From contig NZ_FOVL01000008.1 of NCBI RefSeq assembly GCF_900115145.1, positions 1-64,000 on the forward strand: a DNA stretch of 64,000 nt, written 5' to 3'. The DNA comes from Salegentibacter flavus (GTDB lineage Bacteria; Bacteroidota; Bacteroidia; Flavobacteriales; Flavobacteriaceae). Within the stretch, counting starts at the first letter, position 1; the number at the start of each line of letters is the position of its first letter. The notes under the pieces are model-generated. The model worked only from the letters and a program-made list of their open reading frames with translations. It searched no databases and was not told the DNA's origin. Positions 16,421 to 26,046 of this stretch are shown in pieces. The translations under genes and the position numbers were made by a program.

Positions 16421-16831
16421 ATGTACCCAGCAGAGTTAGTAAAACCAATGCGCGAAGATTTGACCAGCATAGGTTTTGAAGAATTGCACAGCGTAGAAGA
16501 TGTAGATGCCGCAATGAAGAAAGAAGGAACTACCCTGGTGGTAGTTAATTCGGTTTGTGGCTGTGCCGCTGCAAATGCCCGTCCCGGTGCAAGACTATCG
16601 CTACAAAACGCAAAAAAACCAGATAACCTTTATACAGTTTTCGCCGGTGTAGATAAAGAAGCTACCACCCAGGCCCGTGATTATATGCTGCCTTTTCCTC
16701 CCTCTTCGCCATCTATGGCACTTTACAAGGATGGAGAATTAGTTCATATGCTCGAGCGTCATCACATTGAAGGACGCCCGGCCGAGATGATCGCTGAAAA
16801 CCTAATGGCTGCCTATAACGATTTTTGCTAA
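16421..16831 (+). CDS. BrxA/BrxB-family bacilliredoxin-like protein
   Basis: The 136-residue protein belongs to the YphP/YqiW family, which in Bacillus removes bacillithiol from oxidised proteins. It has the family active site CGC in NSVCGCAAANARPGA (about residues 45-60) within a thioredoxin-like fold and the conserved FPPSSPSMAL loop. In flavobacteria the thiol partner is not evident from this window. It is monocistronic, with its own -7 box and a strong terminator. Confidence 0.9.
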   Translation: MYPAELVKPMREDLTSIGFEELHSVEDVDAAMKKEGTTLVVVNSVCGCAAANARPGARLSLQNAKKPDNLYTVFAGVDKEATTQARDYMLPFPPSSPSMALYKDGELVHMLERHHIEGRPAEMIAENLMAAYNDFC

Positions 16832-16846
16832 TAGAAAGTAAGCTAT

Positions 16847-16881
16847 AAAAAAGGCCGTTTGCGATGCAGGCGGCCTTTTTT
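16847..16881 (+). terminator. Intrinsic terminator after the bacilliredoxin gene
   Basis: AAAAAAGGCCG and CGGCCTTTTTT form an 11-bp stem, with a T run on the plus-strand side and a 13-base loop. Confidence 0.85.
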
Positions 16882-16912
16882 CGTTTTATATTTATGCTGA
16901 AAAAACTTCCTT

Positions 16913-17287
16913 ATGAGAATGCTGGTGATTTTTATTTCAATTTTTCTTTCAATTTCGGGCTGCGATAGTAACGAAAATTCACAGCAGGCAGATCGGAAAG
17001 AACTTGATCTTCAACTTGAGGAGATAAAAGATTTCATTTCCCGGGAATCCTGTGATGAAGAAAACCGCTGCGATTTTATAGCCGCTGGCAGCAAGGCCTG
17101 TGGCGGACCCAAAACCTATCTGCTATTCTCTTCCTCAATAGACAGACAAAAACTGGAAGAATTAGTTGAGAACTACAACAAAGCCGAATCTGATTTTAAT
17201 CGAAAATATGGGATCGTTTCAGATTGCATGTTAGTCACTCCTCCGGAAAAAATTGGTTGCGTGAACGGAAAATGTGAAACCCTTTAA
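16913..17287 (+). CDS. Small lipoprotein of unknown function
   Basis: I do not recognise a named family. The 124-residue protein has a lipoprotein signal with lipobox SISGC (Cys-17). The mature part has six further cysteines, in ESCDEENRCDF, KACGGP, SDCM and GCVNGKCETL, which are likely paired as disulfides in the periplasm. It lies 12 bases upstream of the acyltransferase reading frame but 51 bases before its likely start. Confidence 0.75.
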   Translation: MRMLVIFISIFLSISGCDSNENSQQADRKELDLQLEEIKDFISRESCDEENRCDFIAAGSKACGGPKTYLLFSSSIDRQKLEELVENYNKAESDFNRKYGIVSDCMLVTPPEKIGCVNGKCETL

Positions 17288-17338
17288 CATTTTTAAATTT
17301 TGGGCTTAAATATGTACTTTAGCCCCATAATATTTAAG

Positions 17339-18070
17339 ATGAAAAAAATACTTTCTTACCCATTATCGGTACTGTTTTATATCTTCTTTTTTCTAACCCT
17401 TTTGGTTTTTCATCCAATACAATGGATAAGTCTGAAACTTGGTGGTTATCAACCGCATAAGAAAAGCGTGGATATTTTTAATTTATTCCTTATGCGCTGT
17501 CTTAACCTTCTCGGCACGCGCTTTACCTTTAATAACCCGTACGATATTCCTACAGACAAACCCTGTATTATTGTAGCTAATCACCAGGGAATGTATGATA
17601 TTCCACCCATAATATGGTATATGCGAAAGCATCATGCCAAATTTGTCAGCAAGAAGGAATTGGGACATGGCATCCCGAGTATTTCATTCAATTTAAGACA
17701 CGGTGGTTCAGTATTAATTGACCGTAAAAACAAACGGGAAGCCATGGTGAAAATGGCAAAATTCGCCGATTATCTAAACAAGACGAAACATTCTGCCGTA
17801 ATCTTTCCCGAAGGTACCCGAAGCCGAACAGGGGAACCAAAGAAATTTGCCGTTAGCGGACTTCAGTTACTGTTTAAAAAAATGCCTGATGCGCTTATCG
17901 TCCCTGTAACTATCAACAATTCCTGGAAATTATTTAAGCACGGCAATTTCCCTATGGAACCCGGAGTCCATGTTACCTTAAAGGTTCACGAACCTATCCC
18001 GGTTAATTCAGACGACGCTGAGAGCCTTGTAGCAAAAGTAGAGCGAACCATCATCGCAGATATTAAATAG
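17339..18070 (+). CDS. PlsC-type 1-acylglycerol-3-phosphate acyltransferase
   Basis: The 243-residue protein has an amino-terminal membrane segment, the acyltransferase HX4D box in NHQGMYD, and the substrate motif FPEGTRS. It likely makes phosphatidic acid from lysophosphatidic acid at the inner membrane, or acylates a related lipid. I chose the ATG at 17339 because the upstream in-frame ATGs fall in a region that looks like a promoter (TATGTACTTTAGCCCC). A second PlsC-like protein is encoded at 50038-50778. Confidence 0.88.
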   Translation: MKKILSYPLSVLFYIFFFLTLLVFHPIQWISLKLGGYQPHKKSVDIFNLFLMRCLNLLGTRFTFNNPYDIPTDKPCIIVANHQGMYDIPPIIWYMRKHHAKFVSKKELGHGIPSISFNLRHGGSVLIDRKNKREAMVKMAKFADYLNKTKHSAVIFPEGTRSRTGEPKKFAVSGLQLLFKKMPDALIVPVTINNSWKLFKHGNFPMEPGVHVTLKVHEPIPVNSDDAESLVAKVERTIIADIK

Positions 18071-18103
18071 GAACGGATTATTGATTTTCAAAAACCTCCC
18101 TCT

Positions 18104-18757
18104 ATGAACAAACCAGAAGTAATCAAGAACACCGTTGAATTTGTGCAAAAAACACTGGCCGATGCCGAGGGCGGCCACGATTGGTTTCATATACAAAGAG
18201 TATACAATAATGCTAAACTAATTGCCGAAGGAGAAAACGCCAACAGATTTATTGTAAAACTCGGTGCCCTGCTACACGACATCGCCGACTATAAATTTCA
18301 CAATGGCGACGAAAGTAAGGGCCCTAAAATGGCTTCTGAATTCCTCGGAACCCAGGCAGTTCCCGAAGAGGAAAAAAATCACGTTATAAAGATCATCGAG
18401 AATGTCTCCTTCAAAGGTGGAAATGAAAAGCAAAGCTTCCATTCTATTGAATTAAAAATCGTGCAGGATGCCGATAGGCTTGATGCTCTAGGCGCAATTG
18501 GCATTGCCCGCACTTTCAATTATGGCGGTTTTAAAGGTCGCGCTTTATATGATCCGGGAATCAAACCAAACCTGAATATGACAAAAGAGGAGTACAAGGC
18601 CTCGGCTGCTCCTACTATTAATCATTTTTACGAAAAACTACTCTTGCTTAAAGACCTTATGAACACCGAAACCGGCCGGGAAATTGCCGAAGAACGACAT
18701 AGGTTTATGGAGAATTATCTCCAGCAGTTTTACAACGAGTGGGACGGTCTCACTTAG
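18104..18757 (+). CDS. HD-domain phosphohydrolase
   Basis: The 217-residue protein has the HD-superfamily metal-binding residues in GGHDWFHIQRV (about residues 24-34), LLHDIADYKF (about 61-70) and a late Asp in VQDADRLDALG. It resembles the YedJ-type stand-alone HD hydrolases, whose substrates are poorly known. It follows the acyltransferase by 33 bases and overlaps the last bases of the convergent radical SAM gene. Confidence 0.88.
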   Translation: MNKPEVIKNTVEFVQKTLADAEGGHDWFHIQRVYNNAKLIAEGENANRFIVKLGALLHDIADYKFHNGDESKGPKMASEFLGTQAVPEEEKNHVIKIIENVSFKGGNEKQSFHSIELKIVQDADRLDALGAIGIARTFNYGGFKGRALYDPGIKPNLNMTKEEYKASAAPTINHFYEKLLLLKDLMNTETGREIAEERHRFMENYLQQFYNEWDGLT

Positions 18758-19827
18758 AATAATTTCATTTGCCCATCTTTAAAGCTTTCGTGTAGTTTAC
18801 AGTTCAGCTTAATTCTTTCTTTATCTGAAAAGTATTTTTTTCTTGCGAGCTTAAACTGCTGCGCAACCTGACTAGCGAATTCCCCCTCCCCTTTCATTCG
18901 TGTTCCAAAACGGCTATCATTAAGATTCCCGCCGTGAATATTTTTTATTTGATTTAGCACCTTATCAGCTCTATCGGGCATGGTTTTTTTAATCCAATCG
19001 GTAAAGATTTCTGCTATCGCACCGTTCAGGCGAACTATGGTATAGCCCAGGCTCAAGGCTCCTCTTTCTGAAATTTCTTTGGCCAAAGGCATAATCTCAT
19101 GGGAATTTATAGCAGGAATTATGGGTGCCATCATTACATTCACCGGGATGTTGGCCCGGGAAAGTATTTCAATGGTTTCCAGTCGTTTTTTGATACTGGC
19201 CGTACGTGGTTCCAGAATCCTTCGGGTTTCTTCAGAAAGGGAAGTTACACTAAGTGTAACGCTTACCAGATCATCTTCTGCCAGCTCGCGAAGAATATCC
19301 ATATCCCTTTGTAACAAAGCGTTTTTGGTAATTATCCCTACCGGATGTTTATACTTTAGAAAAGTTTCCAGCAACTGCCGGGTGATCTTCAGTTTTTTTT
19401 CAATGGGTTGATAACAATCGGTATTTCCGGAAAGAATAATTGGTTTAGCTTCCCATTTCCTGCTTCGGAATTTCTTTTCGAGTAATTCTACCGCCTTCCT
19501 TTTAACCAGGATCTTTCTTTCAAAATCAAGGCCGGCGCTGTAACCCCAGTATTCATGAGAATTACGTGCATAACAGTAAATGCAGCCGTGCTCGCAGCCC
19601 TGGTAGGGATTAAGTGAGTATTCCATTCCAACATCGGGACTGGTTACTTTGTTTACAATGGTTTTTGAGAAAGTATCAATTAAAACCGTATTGTTATTCT
19701 GTACCTCATCCCCTTCTGCCGCACAATAATTCAGAAAATCATCCCGAAATTCGTGCTGCTGCGCCTCGAACTTATTGGATACATTCAGTTGCGCTCCTCT
19801 TCCTTTTATGAATTCATTTTTGGACAT
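18754..19827 (-). CDS. PA0069-type radical SAM protein
   Basis: The protein has the radical SAM cluster motif CEHGCIYC (CxxxCxxC) near residue 78, set in the family signature SLNPYQGCEHGCIYCYARNSHEYWGYSAG. The length of 357 matches PA0069-family proteins, whose reaction is unknown. The start codon lies only four bases after a TAnnTTTG box, so the mRNA may be leaderless. The gene ends with a 4-bp overlap with the convergent HD gene. Confidence 0.92.
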   Translation of the reverse strand: MSKNEFIKGRGAQLNVSNKFEAQQHEFRDDFLNYCAAEGDEVQNNNTVLIDTFSKTIVNKVTSPDVGMEYSLNPYQGCEHGCIYCYARNSHEYWGYSAGLDFERKILVKRKAVELLEKKFRSRKWEAKPIILSGNTDCYQPIEKKLKITRQLLETFLKYKHPVGIITKNALLQRDMDILRELAEDDLVSVTLSVTSLSEETRRILEPRTASIKKRLETIEILSRANIPVNVMMAPIIPAINSHEIMPLAKEISERGALSLGYTIVRLNGAIAEIFTDWIKKTMPDRADKVLNQIKNIHGGNLNDSRFGTRMKGEGEFASQVAQQFKLARKKYFSDKERIKLNCKLHESFKDGQMKLF

Positions 19828-19831
19828 ATTA

Positions 19832-19839
19832 CAAAAATA
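19832..19839 (-). promoter_or_regulatory. Promoter -7 element abutting the radical SAM start
   Basis: TATTTTTG on the minus strand ends four bases before the ATG at 19827, which implies transcription starting at or very near the start codon. Confidence 0.6.
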
Positions 19840-19900
19840 TGGAATATATCCATTTAAGGAAATTAGAGGATAAATTTAACAGGAAACTTAAGAATATAGA

Positions 19901-20683
19901 TTATTCCCCAGGAAAATCGGCTTTGCGTTTATTGAGAAAGGCAGAAGTTCCTTCTTTAAAATCTTCGGTACCAAAGGCATGGCCAAACTCGCTTATTTCC
20001 ACTTCAAAACCGTTCACACCATCCTGGTAATTAGCATTTATCGATCTAATCGCTCCACTTATTGCAACAAGAGAGTTTTTCATTATTTTTTGTGCCAGTT
20101 CTAGAGCAAGTTCGGGAAGTTCATCTAAAGAAGTCACGTGATTAACCAGGTTATACTGAAGCGCCTGGTTAGCATCGATCATTCCCGCCGTCATAATCAT
20201 TTCCATCGCACGACCTTTCCCAACTAATTGAGGAAGACGTTGTGTACCACCATATCCGGGGATTACTCCAAGGGAGACTTCCGGCAATCCCATTTTGGCA
20301 TTATCGCTGGCAATTCTAAAATGAGCAGCCATCGCCAATTCCAAACCACCTCCAAGGGCAAATCCGTTTACGGCAGCAATCACAGGTTTAGGAAAATTAG
20401 CTACAAAATCAAAAAGTGAAGCCTGTCCTTCGGCGGCAAGTTCACGGCCTTCTTCCGGAGTAAAATCAGCAAATTCGCTGATATCGGCACCGGCCACGAA
20501 AGCTTTTTCTCCACTTCCGGTAAGGATGATCACTTTTACATCGTGATCTTCTTTAGCTTCAGAAAAAGCTTCGTGAAGTTCTTTTATGGTAGCCTTGTTA
20601 AGAGCGTTAAGTTTTGTATGGCGGTTTATTGTAATGTGTAGTATACCGTCCTGTTCTTCGGTTAAAATATTTTCGTAATCCAT
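19901..20683 (-). CDS. Enoyl-CoA hydratase/isomerase family protein
   Basis: The 260-residue crotonase-fold protein has the oxyanion-hole segment EKAFVAGADISEF (about residues 59-71) and NGFALGGGLELAMA (about 104-117). Glu residues around LPEVSLGVIPGYGGTQRL match the catalytic region of true enoyl-CoA hydratases. It should hydrate trans-2-enoyl-CoA in fatty-acid or amino-acid breakdown. It is the last gene of a hemJ–kinase–hydratase run, 15 bases after the kinase stop; a functional link is not evident. Confidence 0.93.
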   Translation of the reverse strand: MDYENILTEEQDGILHITINRHTKLNALNKATIKELHEAFSEAKEDHDVKVIILTGSGEKAFVAGADISEFADFTPEEGRELAAEGQASLFDFVANFPKPVIAAVNGFALGGGLELAMAAHFRIASDNAKMGLPEVSLGVIPGYGGTQRLPQLVGKGRAMEMIMTAGMIDANQALQYNLVNHVTSLDELPELALELAQKIMKNSLVAISGAIRSINANYQDGVNGFEVEISEFGHAFGTEDFKEGTSAFLNKRKADFPGE

Positions 20684-20698
20684 TATTTAATTTTTTAG

Positions 20699-22153
20699 CT
20701 ATTTTGGAAATCGCACCTTAAAGATAGTGCCTTTATTTTGTTTTGAACTAAAACTGATAGTCCCCTGGTAGTTTTCTACAATTTTTTTCACCATCGCGAG
20801 ACCAAGTCCCATTCCGCTGCTTTTAGTGGTAAATTTAGGTTCAAAAACCATTTCTTTATTTTCTTCTGCAATTCCGGAACCGTTATCAGAAACCGAAATA
20901 CAAACCATAGTATCTTCATCTTGCACACTCACCAGAATTTGAGGATTCTCTGTGTCCTGTACAGCCTGGATGGCATTCTTAACAAGGTTGGTAATTACCC
21001 TAATTAGCTGTGTACGATCAAATTTAGCCAGAATCTCCTCCCTGTCTGTAGTGAAGTTTATATAGCTTTCATTAAAAATATCCAGGGCCAACTTAACGAT
21101 CTTCGGTACGTTTAGGGTTTCATTTTGTTGTGCCGGCATTTTAGCAAAATTCGAGAAAGCCGAAGCTATAGAACTCATCGTGTCTATCTGATTGATGAGG
21201 GTTTGGGAATATTCATCTACCTTATGTTCTATGTTGGGATCATTTGGATCAAAATTCTTCTGAAAACTTTGCACGCTAAGCCGCATTGGGGTTAGTGGAT
21301 TCTTGATCTCGTGAGCTACCTGCTTGGCCATTTCCCGCCAGGCCTGTTCCCGCTCACTGGTAGCGAGCTTCACCGCGCTTTCTTCAAGCTCATCAATCAT
21401 ACTGTTATATGCCGATACCAGGGCATAGATCTCCTCGGAAGCATTGCCGATCTCAATTTTCTGGTTGCGCTTGTCTAACCTGGTCTGGTTGATCTTGTCT
21501 GATATAATTTTCAGGGTTTTAGTGATATACTTTGAAAGGAAATAAGACAAAATAATGGCCAACACCAACATCAATAAATAGACCTCACCCATACGCATAA
21601 GGAAATTATTGAGATCACGATTCAACAAACTATCATCCTGAAGATACGGCAGGTATAAGATAGCAAGCGGTTTAAATTTATTGTCTGTGATATAGGAATA
21701 GGAAGACTGAAATTTATCCCCATTCACTTCGGTATGCTGTAAGACTCTTTTTCCGGAAGAATTATCCAGCCTCTCCAGGAGCTCCTTATCTAACTGTACA
21801 TCGGTAGTATCCTTAAAAAAAGATTCGTTGGATTTCACCAACAAACGGCCCTCCAGATCGTAGATATTGATCTGCATTTCGTGAACCTGCGCCATTTCAT
21901 AGATCTTTCCGCGTTCCTTGAAGATCTCATCAATATTTTCAGTATTCACATAATAGGTAGTACTTCCCAGAACAAAGCGAATATTTTCCATTATGGCCTG
22001 TTCCTTTCTTTCTAGTCGCTCACTGTGATACTGTTCTGCCTCCTTCTTATACTGAAAAACGGTTACTCCAACAATAAGGATGGAAGTCCCTAATACCAAT
22101 AATAGCATAGAGAAGAAAATTCGGGAACGCAAAGAAAGGTTTAACAAATTCAT
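20699..22153 (-). CDS. NtrY-like membrane sensor histidine kinase
   Basis: Two membrane segments (about residues 9-33 and 190-207) flank a periplasmic sensor region. A HAMP-like linker, the H box MAKQVAHEIKNPLTPMRLSV (His-281) and an ATPase domain with DNGSGI and GMGLGLAMVKKI follow. The layout resembles NtrY-type kinases. No response regulator is adjacent, so it is an orphan here. I use the ATG at 22153; an in-frame TTG at 22171 would add six residues right after the hemJ stop. Confidence 0.9.
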   Translation of the reverse strand: MNLLNLSLRSRIFFSMLLLVLGTSILIVGVTVFQYKKEAEQYHSERLERKEQAIMENIRFVLGSTTYYVNTENIDEIFKERGKIYEMAQVHEMQINIYDLEGRLLVKSNESFFKDTTDVQLDKELLERLDNSSGKRVLQHTEVNGDKFQSSYSYITDNKFKPLAILYLPYLQDDSLLNRDLNNFLMRMGEVYLLMLVLAIILSYFLSKYITKTLKIISDKINQTRLDKRNQKIEIGNASEEIYALVSAYNSMIDELEESAVKLATSEREQAWREMAKQVAHEIKNPLTPMRLSVQSFQKNFDPNDPNIEHKVDEYSQTLINQIDTMSSIASAFSNFAKMPAQQNETLNVPKIVKLALDIFNESYINFTTDREEILAKFDRTQLIRVITNLVKNAIQAVQDTENPQILVSVQDEDTMVCISVSDNGSGIAEENKEMVFEPKFTTKSSGMGLGLAMVKKIVENYQGTISFSSKQNKGTIFKVRFPK

Positions 22154-22174
22154 ACAGCTCCATTTAAGCAAATA

Positions 22175-22726
22175 TCAGGCCTTAGGGTTTCCGGCTCGTA
22201 TTCTCTTGTAAATTTTAATGCCCAGCATCAACATGCCGGCAAGCAAAAATATTCCTACCACCCCATAGATCCAGTTGAGTGAATCCCGAAGGATAACCAG
22301 AAAAACAACTGCAAAAAGGATTAGGGTAGATACTTCATTCCATAGCCGCATTTGGGTGGAAGACCAATTAATAACATCCTTTTGCATTTCCCTGAAAATC
22401 AAATGGCATTTATAGTGATAGGCATACAATAACACTACGAAAGCCAGTTTTATAAGCATCCAATCCATTTGCAAAAATGAAGGCATCAAAAATAACAGCC
22501 AGAACGCAAATAGACTCGCAAGTATAGCTGAAGGCCAGGTGATAATATACCACAACCTTTTGGTCATCAGTTTTAATTGTTCACTAAGGATATGTTTTTC
22601 CGGTTCGGGTTTGAGGCTGGCTTCAATATGGTAAATAAATAACCTTGGGATATAAAAAAGCCCGGCAAACCAGGTGATCACAAAAATTAAATGAAGTGCT
22701 TTAATGTAGTGGTAATATTCTATCAC
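22175..22726 (-). CDS. hemJ: HemJ-type protoporphyrinogen IX oxidase
   Basis: HemJ oxidises protoporphyrinogen IX to protoporphyrin IX in the inner membrane. The 183-residue protein begins with IKALHLIFVITWFAGLFYIPRLFIYH, carrying the conserved His of HemJ/UPF0093 proteins, and has about five membrane helices. The start codon is GTG at 22726, which gives the normal length. Its position in a cluster with hemH and hemACDEFB supports the heme role over a CopD-like copper role. Confidence 0.88.
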   Translation of the reverse strand: MIEYYHYIKALHLIFVITWFAGLFYIPRLFIYHIEASLKPEPEKHILSEQLKLMTKRLWYIITWPSAILASLFAFWLLFLMPSFLQMDWMLIKLAFVVLLYAYHYKCHLIFREMQKDVINWSSTQMRLWNEVSTLILFAVVFLVILRDSLNWIYGVVGIFLLAGMLMLGIKIYKRIRAGNPKA

Positions 22727-22819
22727 AAATTATAAGTTTGCTTGTTTTTATCGGTAGCTCAAACAGCTTTCAATCCTAACAAAGATAAGTATTTGTTTTA
22801 GGTATTTGAATCTTAAATC

Positions 22820-24166
22820 TTAATCGGGTTTCAGGTTTGATTTTACTTCCCGGTGTAAAAAATAACCGGTTACGATAGTCGACAAAACATCGGCCAGCGG
22901 AAATGAAATCCAAACTCCTAATTCTCCCAGATAGTTGGGCAGAATAAGCACCAGAGGAATAAAGAAAAAACCCTGCCGGGAAAGCGTAAGTAAAAGGGCT
23001 GGCAGTGCCTTACCTACCGCCTGAAAATAGGCTGCTCCTATTAATTGGAGTGCAACAATTGGAGTAGCCGCAAAAACCCAGCGCATTGCCGAGGGTGTTG
23101 CAGCGATAATCTCCTCGTTTCCGGTAAAGATCTTCACAATATCTTCAGAAAAAAACATTATTCCGGCAAAAACCAGCAAAGCTAGCCCACTGGCATAGAT
23201 CACGGCGGTGCGAATACTTTCTTTAACCCGGGAAAATTCCCTGGCACCATAATTATACCCGGCAATTGGTAAAAACCCTTGGGTTACACCTAGCACAGGA
23301 AACAAAGCGAACATCAGCATTCGGGCAATTATGGCATAAACCGTGACCGCATTTTCTCCACCCAGATCAAAGAGAATATTATTCATTAAAAGATAGATTA
23401 CACTTACCACGGCTTGCCGGGCCAGGGTAACAAATCCCAATGAAGATATTTCCCTAAGGATAGGTAGTTTAAAACCAAAATGACTTAGACTGATCTTTAA
23501 TTCTGAATTTTTTGAGAGGAAAAACCAAAATACATAGATGAAACAGAAGATATAAGAAGCAGTTGTGGCTAAGGCCGCCCCTAGCATTCCCATTTCCAGA
23601 ACATTTATAAGAAGGTAATCCAGGAAAAGGTTTACCACAGAAGGAATGATCATCGCGACCATGGCAAATTTAGGTTTGCCTTCAGCTCTTATAACTGTAT
23701 TACCCATCATACAAAGGGCGAGAAAAGGCACCCCGCTAACAACAACCTGATAATAAATTCTTGCGGGTTCAAAAATATCCCCCTTTCCTCCAAAAGCGGG
23801 AATAAGAAAATCTACAAAAAGAAGTCCAAGAATTACCAGCGCAGAAGATAGGATAAGTGTAAGGCTTATCATATTACCAAAGGTTCTTAAGGCCTTTTCA
23901 GAATGATTTGCACCCAGAGCTCTGGACACCACCGAAGATCCTCCTACCCCAATGGCCATTCCCAGGGCGGCAATAAAAAAAGAAACCGGTAAAACCACAT
24001 TAATAGCTGCTATAGCTACCGGGCCTATCCAGTTTCCAACAAAAATAGTATCTACAAGGATGTTCAGGGACATCACCAAAATCCCGACAGATGCCGGAAC
24101 TGCCTGCTGAATAAGAAGTTTCCCTATGGGTTTATTTCCGAGTTCGGCAGCAGTGATTTTTGACAT
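22820..24166 (-). CDS. MATE-family efflux transporter
   Basis: The 448-residue polytopic protein has about twelve membrane helices and the MATE features PASVGILVMSLNILVDTIFVG (first helix) and GVGGSSVVSRALG. MATE proteins export cationic compounds with sodium or proton antiport. Its start ATG overlaps the hemH stop by one base (TAATG), so it is cotranslated with ferrochelatase. Export of a porphyrin or toxic by-product is conceivable, but I see no direct evidence. Confidence 0.9.
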   Translation of the reverse strand: MSKITAAELGNKPIGKLLIQQAVPASVGILVMSLNILVDTIFVGNWIGPVAIAAINVVLPVSFFIAALGMAIGVGGSSVVSRALGANHSEKALRTFGNMISLTLILSSALVILGLLFVDFLIPAFGGKGDIFEPARIYYQVVVSGVPFLALCMMGNTVIRAEGKPKFAMVAMIIPSVVNLFLDYLLINVLEMGMLGAALATTASYIFCFIYVFWFFLSKNSELKISLSHFGFKLPILREISSLGFVTLARQAVVSVIYLLMNNILFDLGGENAVTVYAIIARMLMFALFPVLGVTQGFLPIAGYNYGAREFSRVKESIRTAVIYASGLALLVFAGIMFFSEDIVKIFTGNEEIIAATPSAMRWVFAATPIVALQLIGAAYFQAVGKALPALLLTLSRQGFFFIPLVLILPNYLGELGVWISFPLADVLSTIVTGYFLHREVKSNLKPD

Positions 24167-25200
24167 TATACCTCAACAGCCTTTTGATATGCCCACTCAT
24201 CGATCCATCGGGACAGGATTTTTACCCAGTCATCGCGATCATTCAAACAGGCTACTACATTAAAATCCTCTCCTCCTACCTCGTGGAATATTTCTTCTCC
24301 TTCCATAGCGATCTCTTCCAAAGTCTCCAGACAATCTGAAACAAAAGCCGGAGTTACAATGGCAAGTTTTTTCATTCCCTGTTTCCCGAAGCGTTCAATG
24401 GTTCTATCGGTATATGGTTGAAGCCACGGGTCGAAACCAAGTCGGGATTGGAAAGAAACGCTATAGGAATTTTCTTTCAATTCCAGGTATTCAGCCACTA
24501 AACGGGTAGTTTCAAAACACTGGTGCCTGTAGCAAAACTGGTGTGCTTCTGAAGGAGTCTGACAACAGCTTCCATCAATTTTACAGTGAGATTTTGTGAT
24601 ATCGCTTTTGCGAATATGCCTTTCTGGAACCCCATGATAAGAAAACAATAAATGCTGAAAATCCTTTCCTTTTAAGCTTTCAGAAATACTTTCGGCAAGA
24701 ACCCGTATATAATCGGGATGATTATAAAAGGGCGGCACGGTAGTGAATTGCATCTGCGGAAAATGCTTTTGCCTAAGTTCTTCAGCTAAAACCAAGATAG
24801 TTTCGGTAGTGGCCATCGCAAACTGAGGATAAAGCGGAAAAAGCAAGACTTCATTTACCCCTTTGTCATGTAATTCTTGCAAGCCTTCCATAATTGAAGG
24901 CTTCCCGTAACGCATCGCCAGGGCTATTGGCACCGAAGTTAGATCGTCTATTTTTGACTGCAGTCTTTCAGAAAGTACTATTAAAGGCGAACCTTCTTCC
25001 CACCAGATCTTTTTATAAGCCTCGGCAGATTTTTTTGGCCTGGTATTCAGTACTATTCCTCTCACAAGAAGTACTCGTGCCCAATAAGGAACATCTATAA
25101 CCCGTTCATCCATAAGGAATTCGTCCAGGTATTTTTTCACATCTTTTGGATCGGTGCTCTCCGGGGATCCCAGGTTGACCAGTAATACGCCTTTACTCAT
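24166..25200 (-). CDS. hemH: Ferrochelatase
   Basis: HemH inserts Fe(II) into protoporphyrin IX, the last step of heme b synthesis. The 344-residue protein begins with GVLLVNLGSPESTDPKDVKKYL, has the catalytic His motif SYHGVPERH (about residues 192-200) and the late motif PAFVSDCLETLEEI with the catalytic Glu. It belongs to the same locus as hemJ and the divergent hemACDEFB operon. A promoter box lies 19 bases upstream. Confidence 0.96.
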   Translation of the reverse strand: MSKGVLLVNLGSPESTDPKDVKKYLDEFLMDERVIDVPYWARVLLVRGIVLNTRPKKSAEAYKKIWWEEGSPLIVLSERLQSKIDDLTSVPIALAMRYGKPSIMEGLQELHDKGVNEVLLFPLYPQFAMATTETILVLAEELRQKHFPQMQFTTVPPFYNHPDYIRVLAESISESLKGKDFQHLLFSYHGVPERHIRKSDITKSHCKIDGSCCQTPSEAHQFCYRHQCFETTRLVAEYLELKENSYSVSFQSRLGFDPWLQPYTDRTIERFGKQGMKKLAIVTPAFVSDCLETLEEIAMEGEEIFHEVGGEDFNVVACLNDRDDWVKILSRWIDEWAYQKAVEV

Positions 25201-25219
25201 AGCTTCATTAGTTTCGTCA

Positions 25220-25227
25220 CAAAAATA
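25220..25227 (-). promoter_or_regulatory. Promoter -7 element of hemH
   Basis: TATTTTTG on the minus strand fits TAnnTTTG, 19 bases upstream of the hemH ATG. Confidence 0.55.
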
Positions 25228-25270
25228 TAACTATAATACGGGAGGTGAAAACCGCCGCTATTCTGAATCT

Positions 25271-26044
25271 TTATTGTTCAATAATCAAATTGGTATCGTT
25301 CTCTTCTCCAAGAGCAAAAAGTATACATCTTAATAAATGTTCCTGAAATCCCGGTTCCATATAAGACTGGATCCTGTGGCCACCTCCGGTGTATATACTA
25401 ACACCACCACCGGGAAGCTCACGATACCAGGCAATGGGATGGCTTTCTCCGTTCTCTCCGCCATTATAAGTCGTTTCATCAAGGCTTAGCAGTACTTTAT
25501 TTTCAGGGTTAAGATTTTTGTAATTATACCACTCATCTATTCTCGACCAGGGATTGGGAAGGTGGGAAACAGTTGGGTGATCGGGCATCTCAACGATCAC
25601 GTTAGCCCGCTGCACCTCGGGATGACTCACAAAATAACCACCCACCAGCTCGCCATACCAGGGCCAATCATATTCGGTGTCGGCGGCGGCATGAATTCCG
25701 AAGAAACTTCCACCATCGGCAATATATTTTTCGAAAGCGCTTTGTTCTTTATCATTCAGTACATCTCCGGTGGTGTTTAAGAAAATCACCAAATCATATT
25801 TTTTAAGGTCTTCTTCGTTAAAATCATCGCTATCATTGGTTTCTTCAACCTCAAAGCCGTTTTCTTCGCCGAGATCTTCTATTATCGCGTGACCGGCAGG
25901 AGTAGATTCATGCCAGAAGCCTTCGGCTTTATGAAAAACCAGAATTTCCTTTTTTCCTTTTTTCTCTTCCTCCCCCTGAGCAAGCATATTTGTTGAAATC
26001 GTCAGTACAAGAAAAACTATTGATAAATATTTCAAACTTCTCAT
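25271..26044 (-). CDS. Secreted ThuA-domain protein
   Basis: The 257-residue protein has a signal peptide (1-22) and a ThuA-like class I glutamine-amidotransferase fold with VFHKAEGFWHESTPAG, FFGIHAAADTEYDWPWYGELVGG and FVSHPEVQ. ThuA proteins are linked to sugar, especially trehalose, metabolism. It lies two bases after the AraC gene on the same strand, so the pair is cotranscribed, although a link with heme synthesis is not obvious. Confidence 0.88.
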   Translation of the reverse strand: MRSLKYLSIVFLVLTISTNMLAQGEEEKKGKKEILVFHKAEGFWHESTPAGHAIIEDLGEENGFEVEETNDSDDFNEEDLKKYDLVIFLNTTGDVLNDKEQSAFEKYIADGGSFFGIHAAADTEYDWPWYGELVGGYFVSHPEVQRANVIVEMPDHPTVSHLPNPWSRIDEWYNYKNLNPENKVLLSLDETTYNGGENGESHPIAWYRELPGGGVSIYTGGGHRIQSYMEPGFQEHLLRCILFALGEENDTNLIIEQ

Positions 26045-26046
26045 TT